The notes under the pieces: model-generated
What the model was told of the DNA's origin: nothing
The model's input: only the letters and a program-made list of their open reading frames with translations
The model's database searches: none
Program-made: the position numbers and the translations under genes
NCBI RefSeq assembly: GCF_028688795.1
Contig: NZ_JAQTXM010000016.1
Span: 49,937 to 113,936, forward strand
Origin: Rhodoferax sp.
Lineage (GTDB): Bacteria > Pseudomonadota > Gammaproteobacteria > Burkholderiales > Burkholderiaceae_C
Direction of reading: 5' to 3'
DNA: 64,000 bases
Shown: in pieces, positions 7,906-17,372 of the stretch
Layout of the letters: each line of letters starts with the position of its first letter
Numbering within the stretch: the stretch's first letter is position 1

Positions 7906-10193
7906 TGCAACACCCCAACCAACCCATCGCCAGAGACATTGTGCTGATTGGCGGTGGCCACAGCCATGTGGTCGTGCTCAAGCGTTTTGGCATGCAGCCC
8001 GAGCCGGGTGTGCGCCTGACGGTCATCTGCACCGATGTCCACACCCCGTATTCGGGCATGCTGCCCGGCTATGTGTCGGGCCACTACAGCTATGACGACG
8101 TGCACATTGACCTGGCGCGTCTGGCCGTGTTTGCCGGCGCCCGGTTGTACCACGACGAGGTGGTGGGCATTGACCGGGTAGCGCAAAAAGTGTTGTGTCG
8201 CAACCGCCCGCCGGTGGCCTATGACTGTTTGTCGATCAACATTGGATCGACCCCGCGCCTGAGCGTGCCCGGCGCCAATGAATTTGCCACACCGGTGAAA
8301 CCCATCACCCGTTTCAACCAGCGTTGGCTGGCGCTGCTGGCACGGGTTCAGCAGCACAGAGAAGGCCTGTTGCGCATTGCCGTGGTGGGGGCCGGGGCGG
8401 GTGGTGTGGAGCTGCTTTTGTCCATGCAATACCGCTTGCGTCAAGAGCTGACATCGCGCGGGCGTGATCCTGAACTGCTGCAGTTTCACCTGCTCAGTGC
8501 GGCCGACAGCATCATGCCGACGCACAACGCCCGGGTGCGCCAAAAGTTTGTCAGCGTGCTGGCCGAGCGTGGTGTGCAGGTGCACATTAACGCTGAGGTG
8601 ACCCGAGTTGAGGCGGCGCAGCTGCTCTGCGCCAACGGCCTGGCGCTTGAGGCTGATGAGGTCATGTGGGTCACGCAAGCGTGCGGTGCTGCGTGGTTGC
8701 AAGGGACCGGCTTGGCCTTGAACGAAGGCGGGTTTGTACAGGTGAATAACCAGCTGCAAACACTCACTGACCCGGCCATCTTTGCCGCAGGTGACATCGC
8801 CGACATGCAAAACTACCCGCTGGAAAAAGCCGGTGTGTTCGCCGTGCGCATGGGCCGGCCGCTGGCAGACAACTTGCGCCTGAGTGTGCAGGGGCGTGCG
8901 CTGCAAACCTACCGTCCGCAATCGCGCTGGCTGGCCTTGATCAGCACCGGTAACCGCTACGCCGTGGCCTCGCGTGGTGCCCTGGGTTTTTGGGGCGATT
9001 GGGTGTGGCGCTGGAAAGACTGGATTGACCAGCGTTTCATGCGCAATTTCTCCGAATTTCCGGCCATGCCGGCCAAGGTCGCTGCCACGCCCGGCAGCTC
9101 CCAGATGCTGCTGGCCCTGAAGCCGGACGAAGCCTTGCAAGCCATTTCGGCCGTGGCCATGCGCTGTGGCGGCTGCGGCGCCAAAGTGGGGGCCACGGTG
9201 CTGTCACGGGCGCTGAGCCAGCTGCCCGTGGTGCCACGCGGCGATGTGCTGATTGGCCTGCATGACCCGGACGACGCCGCTGTGGTGCGCGTGCCGCCGG
9301 GCCAGGCGCTGGTGCATTCGGTGGACTTTTTCCGCGCCTTTATTGACGACCCCTACCTGTTTGGCAAAGTCGCGGCCAACCATGCTTTGGGCGATATTTT
9401 TGCCATGGGCGCGCAGCCGCAAACCGCCACCGCCATCGCCACGTTGCCGCCCGGGATGGAAACCAAAGTGGAGGACCTGCTGTTTCAAATGATGAGCGGC
9501 GCTGTGGCGGTGCTCAACGAGGCGGGCTGCGCGCTGGTGGGCGGCCACACCGGCGAGGGCAGTGAGCTGGCGCTGGGTTTTGCTGTGAACGGGCTGATTG
9601 ACGAATGTTTGGTCAACGTCACGCGCAAGGGTGGCATGCAGCCGGGCGATGTGCTGGTATTGACCAAGCCCCTTGGCACCGGCACGTTGTTTGCTGCGCA
9701 CGCGCAAGTGGCTGCCAAGGGCCGCTGGATTGATGCCGCACTGCAGTCCATGCTGCAGTCCAACCGCCAGGGTGCCCAGTGCCTGCGTGAATTTGGTGCC
9801 ACCGCCTGCACCGATGTGACCGGCTTTGGCCTGCTCGGCCATCTGGTGGAAATGACCCAACCGTCGGGCGTGGATGCAGAGATTGTGTTGTCGGCCTTGC
9901 CTTTGCTGGACGGTGCGCAGGACACTGTGGCGGCGGGCATAGTGAGCTCATTGCAAGCGGCCAATGTGCGCCTGCGGCGGGCGTTGCGCAACCAGGATGC
10001 GTTCGTCAGTCACCCGCGTTACCCGCTGATTTTTGACCCGCAAACAGCCGGCGGCCTGCTCGCCAGTGTGCCCGCTGAAAACGCCAAGGCGTGCCTGGCC
10101 GCCTTGCAGGGCTTGGGCTATGACCACGCCGCCATCATCGGACGTGTGTTGCCGCAAGGCGATGCGCAACCCCCTATTTCACTGACACCATGA
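7905..10193 (+). CDS. selD: NADH dehydrogenase-like flavoprotein fused to selenide, water dikinase
   Basis: 762 residues. The N-terminal 370 residues are a pyridine nucleotide-disulfide oxidoreductase fold with GGGHSHV, GAGAGGVELLLSMQYRL and AAGDIADM, similar to type II NADH dehydrogenase. From about residue 405 the protein is SelD, which makes selenophosphate from selenide and ATP. The SelD active site is seen as RCGGCGAKVG with Cys424 and Lys427; the second Cys of the E. coli GCGCK motif is Ala here. Also visible are HSVDFFRAFIDDPY, NHALGDIFAMGA and GGHTGEGSEL. The fusion is a known architecture; the flavoprotein may supply reduced selenium. No selA, selB or mnmH is in the window. Both flanking junctions overlap (TGATG, ATGA). 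Confidence 0.94.
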   Translation: MQHPNQPIARDIVLIGGGHSHVVVLKRFGMQPEPGVRLTVICTDVHTPYSGMLPGYVSGHYSYDDVHIDLARLAVFAGARLYHDEVVGIDRVAQKVLCRNRPPVAYDCLSINIGSTPRLSVPGANEFATPVKPITRFNQRWLALLARVQQHREGLLRIAVVGAGAGGVELLLSMQYRLRQELTSRGRDPELLQFHLLSAADSIMPTHNARVRQKFVSVLAERGVQVHINAEVTRVEAAQLLCANGLALEADEVMWVTQACGAAWLQGTGLALNEGGFVQVNNQLQTLTDPAIFAAGDIADMQNYPLEKAGVFAVRMGRPLADNLRLSVQGRALQTYRPQSRWLALISTGNRYAVASRGALGFWGDWVWRWKDWIDQRFMRNFSEFPAMPAKVAATPGSSQMLLALKPDEALQAISAVAMRCGGCGAKVGATVLSRALSQLPVVPRGDVLIGLHDPDDAAVVRVPPGQALVHSVDFFRAFIDDPYLFGKVAANHALGDIFAMGAQPQTATAIATLPPGMETKVEDLLFQMMSGAVAVLNEAGCALVGGHTGEGSELALGFAVNGLIDECLVNVTRKGGMQPGDVLVLTKPLGTGTLFAAHAQVAAKGRWIDAALQSMLQSNRQGAQCLREFGATACTDVTGFGLLGHLVEMTQPSGVDAEIVLSALPLLDGAQDTVAAGIVSSLQAANVRLRRALRNQDAFVSHPRYPLIFDPQTAGGLLASVPAENAKACLAALQGLGYDHAAIIGRVLPQGDAQPPISLTP

Positions 10194-10831
10194 CCCAAGC
10201 TGCTCTTCTGACGCCTCCCGCCCTATGTCAACAGCGAGTCGCGCACTTGCTTTCAAGCGGCACACGCCAAATACTTGCCATCGTCGCGCAGCCGGGTGCC
10301 GGCAAATCGACTCTGGCCCAGGCGCTGCTGGCGCACTATGGAGACGCGGTTCAAGTGGTGCCCATGGACGGCTTTCATCTGGCTAACAGCGAGCTTGAGC
10401 GCCTGGGTCGGCGCAGCCGAAAAGGTGCGCCAGACACCTTTGATTCCGCTGGGTTTGTCAACCTGCTGCAACGCATCAAGCACCAAAAGCCGGGTGATGG
10501 CGCGGTGTACGCCCCTGAGTTCCGACGTGACATTGAAGAAGCCATTGCCGGTGCCATTGCGGTGCGGGCCAGCACGCCGCTGGTCATCATCGAGGGCAAT
10601 TACCTGTTGATGGACGATGCCCCATGGTGTCAGGTACGTGAGGTGGTGGACGATTCCTGGTTTCTGGAGGTGCCCGATGAGTTGCGCCAAGCCCGGCTAC
10701 TGGCGCGTCACATGCAATTTGGCCGAAGTGAGCAGCAAGCGCTGGACTGGATCGCCAGCACGGATGAGCCCAACGCGGTGCGAATTGCGCAAACTCGCAA
10801 GCACGCCAGCTTGTGTATGCCGTGGCATTGA
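10190..10831 (+). CDS. P-loop nucleoside/sugar kinase-like protein (YggC/PRK family)
   Basis: 213 residues with Walker A AQPGAGKST, then VVPMDGFHLANSELERLG, KGAPDTFD and VIIEGNYLL. These are the marks of the phosphoribulokinase/uridine kinase/pantothenate kinase superfamily, and the closest match in memory is the YggC or fructose-transport-system kinase group. The ATG overlaps the selD stop (ATGA), so it is translated with the two fusion proteins. The substrate is unknown. The C-terminus ends shortly after a conserved NAVRIAQTR segment, which is complete for the family. Confidence 0.8.
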   Translation: MTQAALLTPPALCQQRVAHLLSSGTRQILAIVAQPGAGKSTLAQALLAHYGDAVQVVPMDGFHLANSELERLGRRSRKGAPDTFDSAGFVNLLQRIKHQKPGDGAVYAPEFRRDIEEAIAGAIAVRASTPLVIIEGNYLLMDDAPWCQVREVVDDSWFLEVPDELRQARLLARHMQFGRSEQQALDWIASTDEPNAVRIAQTRKHASLCMPWH

Positions 10832-11153
10832 AGCATCAGCCGTTGATGTAGTTTGCAGACCAATCAGTCGATGCTTTTCTTCATCACTCGTTGAGTTTTG
10901 ATTGGGTGGTTTTGATGCCTATGACAGTGACTGGTTGTCAGCAGTGCAGTGTTACCCGTCACCCGCGAATACCCGCAATGTGGAAGTCAAAGTGCGAATC
11001 GAATCACAGCTCGGCTGCTTTTGCTCAATCAAAACTTCTCCGCTTGGCCTCACGAAGTCGGTACAAATAGCGATCCACCTCAGTCCGGACTTCGTCTCTC
11101 GCAGCGGACGGGATCTCAGTCATTGCGTCCTTCAATGCCAATGAAATCATTAC
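10832..11153. other. Intergenic stretch between kinase gene and broken chemoreceptor
   Basis: 320 bases. The only feature with protein character is a short reverse-strand frame at 11025-11150, listed separately. No terminator with a T run, no repeat of the dispersed family and no recognisable RNA was seen. Confidence 0.4.
11025..11150 (-). CDS. Small hypothetical protein, 41 residues
   Basis: Starts with ATG one codon after the stop of the chemoreceptor remnant and in the same frame. The product is charged and helical (EVRTEVDRYLYRLREAKR). It could be a small gene, or the tail of something cut off by the same rearrangement that broke the chemoreceptor gene. No family recognised and no clear ribosome binding site. 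Confidence 0.25.
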   Translation of the reverse strand: MISLALKDAMTEIPSAARDEVRTEVDRYLYRLREAKRRSFD

Positions 11154-11675
11154 CTAGGAATCTCGAATTTCGCCCAGCGTGCGCCGCTCCGGGCTCTTGT
11201 AGGCTTTGTCCATGGCTGCCGGGGCGCGAACTGCGCTGGGGCGCAGGGCGGCACTGTGTTGACTGTTAATGCCTCCCAGATTGAACACCACCACCGTCTG
11301 CACCAAATCCTGCGATTGACTCTTCAAGCTGCTGGCGGCTGCCGCCATTTCCTCCACCAGTGCGGCATTTTGCTGGGTGGTCTGGTCGATGCTGGTGATG
11401 GCATCACCGACCTGCGACACCTCAGAGGCCTGTTCACGACTGGCGGCCGTGATTTCTCCAACAATGTCGGTCAGGCGCTGGATACTGCTCACGACTTCAT
11501 TCATGGTGGCTCCAGCCTGATCCGCCAACACAGTGCCCTGCTCCACACGTTCCACACTGGTGTTGATCAAGACTTTGATCTCTTTGGCTGCTTCAGCCGA
11601 CCGGCCGGCCAATGAACGCACTTCGCTTGCGACCACCGCAAAATCACGACCCTGTTCCCCGGCGCGGGCGAATCG
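11154..11675 (-). pseudogene. Methyl-accepting chemotaxis protein, C-terminal remnant
   Basis: The reverse strand encodes only the last part of a chemoreceptor signalling domain: [24 protein letters not shown], the methylation helix, and [12 protein letters not shown] near the end. The frame begins abruptly at ARAGEQGR, the distal side of the signalling tip; the sensor, membrane helices, HAMP domain and first half of the hairpin are missing. Directly upstream the similarity stops at a TGA at 11676-11678. The remnant lacks a complete CheA/CheW-binding tip and cannot signal by itself. The start of an intact receptor is not seen within the 300 bases before the next gene, so this is a deletion or rearrangement scar. 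Confidence 0.85.
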
Positions 11676-11977
11676 TCATAAGCGCGATCTTTAACCACTT
11701 TGCCCCAATCCATACGCAAACGCTTCAGTACCGCACGTCCACACCCCGTCCCATGAGTGCGAAAGCGCCAACCGAGGCTGGAATGAAGCGGGCCAGTATG
11801 TGTCCCACGATTCAAAAACGCCACCACTGACTTGTCACCAATGAACTGCCCGTTCAAATCTCCTCCGACTTGCTCGGAAAAAACCGACTGGAAACAGGAT
11901 AAGCTTGCTGATCGCGGGATTAATATCGCATACAGAGTGCAAGATTTTCATATTTTCCCGACTTCAATGAGGACAAC
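11676..11977. other. Unassigned stretch at chemoreceptor breakpoint
   Basis: About 300 bases between the truncated chemoreceptor and the GGDEF-EAL gene. A reverse open frame crosses it but its product has no recognisable family. It probably contains rearranged sequence plus the promoter of the downstream gene; an AT-rich stretch at 11920-11965 could hold the promoter. Confidence 0.35.
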
Positions 11978-14866
11978 GTGGTGCTGCTTTATCAAAAATA
12001 TCGAATCGCACTACGGCCGATCTTCTGGATATTGTTGGTTTTAGCGGCAATTCAGATCTTTGTCTGGTTGGCCCCACCACTTTTTTCGGCCAAGGGAATA
12101 GCCAACTACGCCCCTCTTCATACCCTGCTCGAATTCATCGCCATCGTTATAGCCGTTCTGGTGTTTGCAGTGGGATGGGGCGCCTACGATAAGGAGCGTC
12201 CGAGCAACTTCATGTTGCTTGCCTGCACCTTTGGCGGCGTGGCAATACTCGATCTGCTGCACGCGCTGTCGTACCCGGGTATGCCCGATTTTGTGACGCC
12301 CAGTGGGACAGAAAAAGCGATTGATTTTTGGCTTGCGGCGCGAGCACTTTGTGCGTTGGGCTTGCTGGCTATCGCGTTTTTGCCATGGCGGCAGACGCGA
12401 TCCGCCCTTACACGCTGGGTGGTGCTGGCTGGAATGCTGTTGCTGGTGGCCACTGTGGGCTGGATCGGCTTGCTGCAACCGGATTGGACACCCTCGACCT
12501 TTATCCCCGGACGCGGATTGACCGCCTTCAAGGTCAACAGCGAATACATTCTTTGTGCCATCTACATCATTGCTGCCTTAAGGTTCCTGCAGCAAATGCG
12601 CCTGCCCCAGCCTTATGACGTGACAGGCTTGTTTGCCGCCGTTAGCGTGATGGCGTTAAGTGAGATCTTTTTCACCCTCTATGCCGACGTCACCGATGTA
12701 TTCAATCTACTCGGTCATATGTATAAAGTCATTGCCTATGGCTTTATTTACAACAGCATTTTTATCGACAGCATCAGGACGCCTTATCAGCGGCTGTATG
12801 AATCCAAGAACTTGCTACAGACCGTGATTGACGCGATTCCCGTGCGCGTTTTTTGGAAAGACCTCGAACAACGCTATCTGGGTTGCAACACGCTTTTTGC
12901 TTCTGATGCCGGAAAAGGCACCCCAAAAAACGTGATCGGCAAAGACGACTACCAAATGGCTTGGCGCGAGCAAGCCGAGTTTTATCGTGCTGACGACCAC
13001 CAGGTCATGCAAGCCGATCTTCCCAAACTCGGCTTTGAAGAGCCGCAGACACGAAGCAGTGGGGAGCAAATCTGGCTGCGCACGTCCAAAGTGCCCCTCC
13101 ACAATGAAACCAACGATGTGATCGGCGTACTCGGTATTTACGAAGACATCACCGAGCGCAAAGCTGCCGAAGTCCAACTGCGAAAGCTGTCGCAGGCTGT
13201 GGAACAAAGTTCGGAAAGTATTGTTATCACCAACCTTGAGGCGAAGATCGAATACGTCAATGAAGCCTTTGTCCGAAATACCGGGTACAGCCGGGAAGAG
13301 GCGATCGGCCAGAATCCACGCGTTCTGCAATCAGGTAACACCCCCAAGGAGACCTATGCTGCCTTGTGGAAGGCCGTGACCGAAGGCCAATCCTGGAGCG
13401 GCGAGTTCAATAACAAGCGCAAGGACGGTAGCCAATTTACCGAATTGGCGGTCATCTCGCCGATCCGTCAGAACGACGGCTTGATGACTCACTATGTGGC
13501 AGTGAAATCTGACATCACCGACCGAAAGGCTGCTGAGGACAAGATCTACACACTTGCCTTCTACGATGCATTGACCAAGCTGCCAAACCGTCGCCTCCTA
13601 CTGGACCGCCTGCAACATGCATTGGCTTCGAGTAGCCGCACGCAAAGAAACGGCGCTTTGTTGTTGATTGATCTGGATAATTTCAAAACCATCAACGACA
13701 CCCTTGGCCATGACATTGGCGATTTGTTACTGCAGCAGGTGACCCAGCGATTAATCAGTTGCATCCGCGAAGGTGATACCGTGGCGCGCCCCGGCGGTGA
13801 TGAATTCCTGATGATTTTGGAAGATCTAAACGAAAACCCGCAGGACGCGGCAGCCCAAGCAAAAATGGTGGGCGAGAAAATCCTTGCTGCGCTCAACCAG
13901 CCTTACCAACTGGCCAATTATTCGCATGTCAGCACACCAAGTATCGGGGTCACCTTGTTTGGAAATCAGAAGGTGGCCGTTGATGAATTGTTAACGCAGG
14001 CCGAGTTGGCCATGTACCAGTCCAAAGCTGCAGGGCGCAACACCCTGCGCTTTTTCGACCCCAAGATGCAAGCCGTGGTGACAACACGCGCCATGCTCGA
14101 AGCAGATATGCGAGAAGCCATTCTGAAAGAACAGTTTGTTCTGTATTACCAGGCACAGGTGACTGGCGCCGGACAACTGACGGGCGCAGAGGTGTTGCTT
14201 CGGTGGAAACATCCTGTACGTGGCATGGTGTCACCGGCCGAATTTATTCCTATGGCCGAAGATACCGGATTAATTCTGCCAATTGGTCACTGGGTACTGG
14301 AAACGGCCTGCACCCAATTGGCAATTTGGGCCGACCATCCAGCTTTCGCCTATCTCAAGGTGGCGGTCAATGTCAGTGCGCGCCAGTTGCACCAGAATGA
14401 CTTTGTCGAGCAGGTGCTTGAAACTATTCAACGCACTGGTGCCAGACCTGAGCGACTCAAGCTCGAACTCACTGAAAGTATGCTGGTAAACGATGTGGAG
14501 GCCATCATTGGAAAAATGACTGCCCTCAAGACCAACGGGGTAGGTTTTTCGCTCGATGATTTTGGCACCGGCTATTCGTCCCTGGTCTACCTTAAACGCT
14601 TGCCGCTGGATCAACTCAAGATCGATCAGGGATTTGTACGCGACATTCTGGTTGACCCCAATGACGCGGCCATTGCCAAGATGGTTATTGCACTGGCAGA
14701 AAGCATGAACCTAGCGGTTATTGCGGAGGGGGTGGAGACTGTTGGTCAGCGCGATGTACTAGCGGAGATGGGGTGTCATGATTATCAGGGTTACCTGTTC
14801 AGTCGACCACTCCCACTGGAAGCGTTTGAGGCGTTTGTGAACCGCTGTTTAACCGCCGCTGAATGA
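11978..14866 (+). CDS. Membrane MASE-PAS-PAS-GGDEF-EAL cyclic-di-GMP protein
   Basis: 962 residues. An N-terminal membrane sensor of about 265 residues with seven or eight helices resembles MASE3 (LLDLLHALSYPGMPDF is typical). Two PAS domains follow (about 280-400 and 405-525), then GGDEF with intact GGDEF at 606-610, and EAL with EVLLRW (E738), NVSARQ, LTES, DDFGTGYSS, KID and EGVE. Both catalytic sets look intact, so it could make and break cyclic-di-GMP. The start GTG 11978 is chosen because GAGGA lies five bases upstream; another GTG follows directly. It is a single gene next to the broken chemoreceptor. The signal sensed is unknown. Confidence 0.93.
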   Translation: MVLLYQKYRIALRPIFWILLVLAAIQIFVWLAPPLFSAKGIANYAPLHTLLEFIAIVIAVLVFAVGWGAYDKERPSNFMLLACTFGGVAILDLLHALSYPGMPDFVTPSGTEKAIDFWLAARALCALGLLAIAFLPWRQTRSALTRWVVLAGMLLLVATVGWIGLLQPDWTPSTFIPGRGLTAFKVNSEYILCAIYIIAALRFLQQMRLPQPYDVTGLFAAVSVMALSEIFFTLYADVTDVFNLLGHMYKVIAYGFIYNSIFIDSIRTPYQRLYESKNLLQTVIDAIPVRVFWKDLEQRYLGCNTLFASDAGKGTPKNVIGKDDYQMAWREQAEFYRADDHQVMQADLPKLGFEEPQTRSSGEQIWLRTSKVPLHNETNDVIGVLGIYEDITERKAAEVQLRKLSQAVEQSSESIVITNLEAKIEYVNEAFVRNTGYSREEAIGQNPRVLQSGNTPKETYAALWKAVTEGQSWSGEFNNKRKDGSQFTELAVISPIRQNDGLMTHYVAVKSDITDRKAAEDKIYTLAFYDALTKLPNRRLLLDRLQHALASSSRTQRNGALLLIDLDNFKTINDTLGHDIGDLLLQQVTQRLISCIREGDTVARPGGDEFLMILEDLNENPQDAAAQAKMVGEKILAALNQPYQLANYSHVSTPSIGVTLFGNQKVAVDELLTQAELAMYQSKAAGRNTLRFFDPKMQAVVTTRAMLEADMREAILKEQFVLYYQAQVTGAGQLTGAEVLLRWKHPVRGMVSPAEFIPMAEDTGLILPIGHWVLETACTQLAIWADHPAFAYLKVAVNVSARQLHQNDFVEQVLETIQRTGARPERLKLELTESMLVNDVEAIIGKMTALKTNGVGFSLDDFGTGYSSLVYLKRLPLDQLKIDQGFVRDILVDPNDAAIAKMVIALAESMNLAVIAEGVETVGQRDVLAEMGCHDYQGYLFSRPLPLEAFEAFVNRCLTAAE

Positions 14867-14979
14867 CGGCATGAGAGCGATCATTTTGAAAAGTTGGGTG
14901 TCAGCTTAGGGTCTTGCCAGTCCTCGGTGGCGCATGCGGAGTCGGCATTCAGCGTCGCAAGCCCATCACCTGCCCAGGA

Positions 14980-15627
14980 TCAAACAGGGTTGTCTTGCCA
15001 ATCGCTTATCTCAATTACTCGCCCGCCTGGCGGCACATCGGCCGGGTCGTGTGTGACCAGCAGGGTGGGAATGCGTTGACGCTCAATTTGCTCAAACACC
15101 AGGGCGCGAAACTGGGTGCGCAACGCCGCGTCGAGCTTGGAAAATGGCTCGTCCAGCAGCAGCGCCTGGGGTTGGGACAGCAGTGTGCGCATCAGGCTGA
15201 CGCGCGCGCGCTGGCCGCCTGACAGCGTGGCCGGGTCGCGGTCATGAAAACCGGCCAAACCCATGTCGGAGAGCGTTTGCTCGATGTGGCCGCGGCGCTC
15301 CTGCTTTTTTGAGAATGCTGAGGGCAGCGCAAAGGCCAGGTTTTGCCCCACGCTTAGATGGGCAAACAGCAGGTCGTCCTGAAACAGCAGGCCCAGGCGG
15401 CGCTGCTCAATTGGCAGGCCATCAAGGCGTTGTTCGTTCAGCCACAGCTCGCCGGTGGCGGTAAACGCGGGGTCAAGGTCGCCAATCATCCAGTTCAACA
15501 GCGTCGATTTGCCCGAGCCGGACACGCCCGCTAGGGTGACGATTTCACCGGCTTGCACCGACAGGTTCAGGTCTGTCAGCAGCGGGTGGGGGCCACGTGT
15601 CAGGGTCAAATGCTTGATGTGCAGCAT
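14980..15627 (-). CDS. ynjD: ABC transporter ATP-binding protein, YnjD-like
   Basis: 215 residues with Walker A GVSGSGKST, signature LSGGQRARVSL, Walker B ALLLDEPFSKLD and the switch His in VTHDP. It is the ATPase of the YnjBCD importer. The ATG at 15627 is used because the family begins MLHIKHLTL; a longer frame upstream lies inside ynjC. It starts one base after the ynjC stop (TGACATG), so the two are translationally coupled. Confidence 0.9.
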   Translation of the reverse strand: MLHIKHLTLTRGPHPLLTDLNLSVQAGEIVTLAGVSGSGKSTLLNWMIGDLDPAFTATGELWLNEQRLDGLPIEQRRLGLLFQDDLLFAHLSVGQNLAFALPSAFSKKQERRGHIEQTLSDMGLAGFHDRDPATLSGGQRARVSLMRTLLSQPQALLLDEPFSKLDAALRTQFRALVFEQIERQRIPTLLVTHDPADVPPGGRVIEISDWQDNPV

Positions 15628-15628
15628 G

Positions 15629-17353
15629 TCAGCGCCATCCTTTTCGGTGTTGGCCTGCCCAATAGGGCAACAGGGCTGCCAGGCCAAAAGCGGCCAAGGG
15701 CAAGGCAATTTGCAGCAGGGCTTGCACCGCCAGCACGCGCCGGTTGCCGCCAGCGCTCAAGGCCACGGCTTCGGTGGTGACGGTGACAAACCGGCCACCG
15801 CCAGCAAACAATGTGGGTAAATACTGCGCCACACTTACCGTAAAACCCACGGCCAGCGTGGCCAGAATGGGCCGCAACAGCAGCGGCCATTTCACGCGCA
15901 GGCAAGATTGAGAGCGGCTGCAGCCTAAAGCGCGGGCACTGGTTAGTAGGCGGGCATCAAACGCCCGATAAGCGCCCACCAGGGTCAGCACCATGTAGGG
16001 CAGCACCCACAACAAATGGCTCCACACCAGACCTGCCACGGTGCCGTCCAGGTTCAGGTGCAGCAGCGATGCATATTGGCCCGCCACCAGGGGCAGGCTG
16101 GGGATGATCAGTGGCAGGTAAAGCGCGGCGTTGAGTTGCCGGGGGCCCCATTCGAGCCAGACCAGCGCGGCAGGCAGGCACAACAAGCTGGCCGCGCTGG
16201 CCAGCCACAGCGTGGTCCAGAACGGTGCCCAGTCGGCGCTCAGCCAACTATGCCAAGACAGGCTGTCAGGCCACAGGGCCGGAAAAAACCAGGTTTCGGC
16301 AAACGACCAGACCAGCAGCACCGCCACCACCAAATAGCCCGTGGCATACAGCGGTGTGTGCAGGTTAAGCCAGCGCAGGGCACGCGTTGGGTGGCGCATG
16401 CCGCTGGGGTAAGCCCGGTGGGCTTGCCGCCATTGCCAAAAGCTGTGCACCGCAGCGGCTACCAGCAACAGAATCAGCAACAAAACCACGGATGCAGCGC
16501 TGCCCATGGCTTGAAAAGCGGGGTCTGGGTTGCTCAGCCAGCGCCAGATCAGTACGGCCAGCGTGGGTGGTGTGTTGGGTCCCAGGATGATGGCCATGTC
16601 AACCACCGACAAGCCATAGGCCAGCACTGCCACCAGCGGCCAGGCCAGTCGCGGCAGCAGTTGCGGCCACAAAATCAGCCGCCAGACTTGCAGCCTGCCG
16701 TAGCCCAGCGCGCGCGCCGCCACCATTCGACGACGTAACTGTTGTTCGCCCAGCAGCGCCGCCAACACCCAGAGTAAAAACCAGCTTTCTTTGATGGCCA
16801 GCGCCAGCGCCAGGCTCAACCCGTATGGGTCTTGCACGGTGACCCAGTCCGGCGGTGATGTCCATTGAAGAAACTGGGCTGTAGCCCTTGCCAACCAACC
16901 GGAAGGCGCTATCAAAAAAAACAAGCCCACGGCAAAGGCGGCGTGTGGCACGGCCAGCAGCAGTGGCAAACGCCGCTGCAATCTCAGCCACATAGCGCCA
17001 GGGTAGTGCAGGGTGACCAAGGCAACAGCCAGCGCAAACGCCAGCCCGCTGCCCAACAGGGATGACACCAGGGTGGCGCGCAAGGCCTGGGGCCATTCGG
17101 CGTTTTGCCAAAGCGCCAGCCAGACGGCGGTGTCCAGTGTGGGTGCCATGGCCCACACCAAGCCGGGTAACACCGGGCCAAAGATCAACAAAACCGGCAA
17201 AGCGGCGAGCAGCGTGCGTCGGGTGTCTGCCGAAGCGTGGACTTGGGGTTTTGCCAAATCAAGGAGGAGGCTCGGGCCAGCCCCAAGCTGGGGGACATCC
17301 GCAGCGTCGGACACCCGACGTGCGCTGCGGTCTACGCCAAAATCAGCAGGCAT
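15629..17353 (-). CDS. ynjC: ABC transporter permease, YnjC-like (two fused permease units)
   Basis: 574 residues with about twelve membrane helices. It contains two copies of the binding-protein-dependent permease fold, each with an EAA-type loop (AARALGYGRLQVWRLILWP and SARALGCSRSQS), as in YnjC, ThiP and FbpB. It forms the inner-membrane channel for the YnjB-delivered solute. The substrate is not established; thiamine or a related compound has been suggested for the E. coli system. A dispersed repeat copy is read in frame at about residues 144-161 in a loop. The gene lies 19 bases after ynjB. Confidence 0.9.
   Translation of the reverse strand: MPADFGVDRSARRVSDAADVPQLGAGPSLLLDLAKPQVHASADTRRTLLAALPVLLIFGPVLPGLVWAMAPTLDTAVWLALWQNAEWPQALRATLVSSLLGSGLAFALAVALVTLHYPGAMWLRLQRRLPLLLAVPHAAFAVGLFFLIAPSGWLARATAQFLQWTSPPDWVTVQDPYGLSLALALAIKESWFLLWVLAALLGEQQLRRRMVAARALGYGRLQVWRLILWPQLLPRLAWPLVAVLAYGLSVVDMAIILGPNTPPTLAVLIWRWLSNPDPAFQAMGSAASVVLLLILLLVAAAVHSFWQWRQAHRAYPSGMRHPTRALRWLNLHTPLYATGYLVVAVLLVWSFAETWFFPALWPDSLSWHSWLSADWAPFWTTLWLASAASLLCLPAALVWLEWGPRQLNAALYLPLIIPSLPLVAGQYASLLHLNLDGTVAGLVWSHLLWVLPYMVLTLVGAYRAFDARLLTSARALGCSRSQSCLRVKWPLLLRPILATLAVGFTVSVAQYLPTLFAGGGRFVTVTTEAVALSAGGNRRVLAVQALLQIALPLAAFGLAALLPYWAGQHRKGWR
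16869..16921 (+). repeat. Dispersed short repeat, in frame inside ynjC
   Basis: Half-sites GGGCTGTAGCCCTTG and AAGGCGCTATCAAAA agree with the family consensus in the forward orientation. The middle is diverged, so this is an older or weaker copy. Confidence 0.55.
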
Positions 17354-17372
17354 GTCACGCAGGCATCACACA

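Noticed and set aside
7875..9140. Long open frame on the reverse strand opposite the Ndh-SelD gene
   Set aside because: Shadow of a strongly supported gene, with no domain features.
11567..11857. 96-codon reverse frame over the chemoreceptor breakpoint
   Set aside because: Partly overlaps the chemoreceptor remnant in another frame and has no recognisable family.
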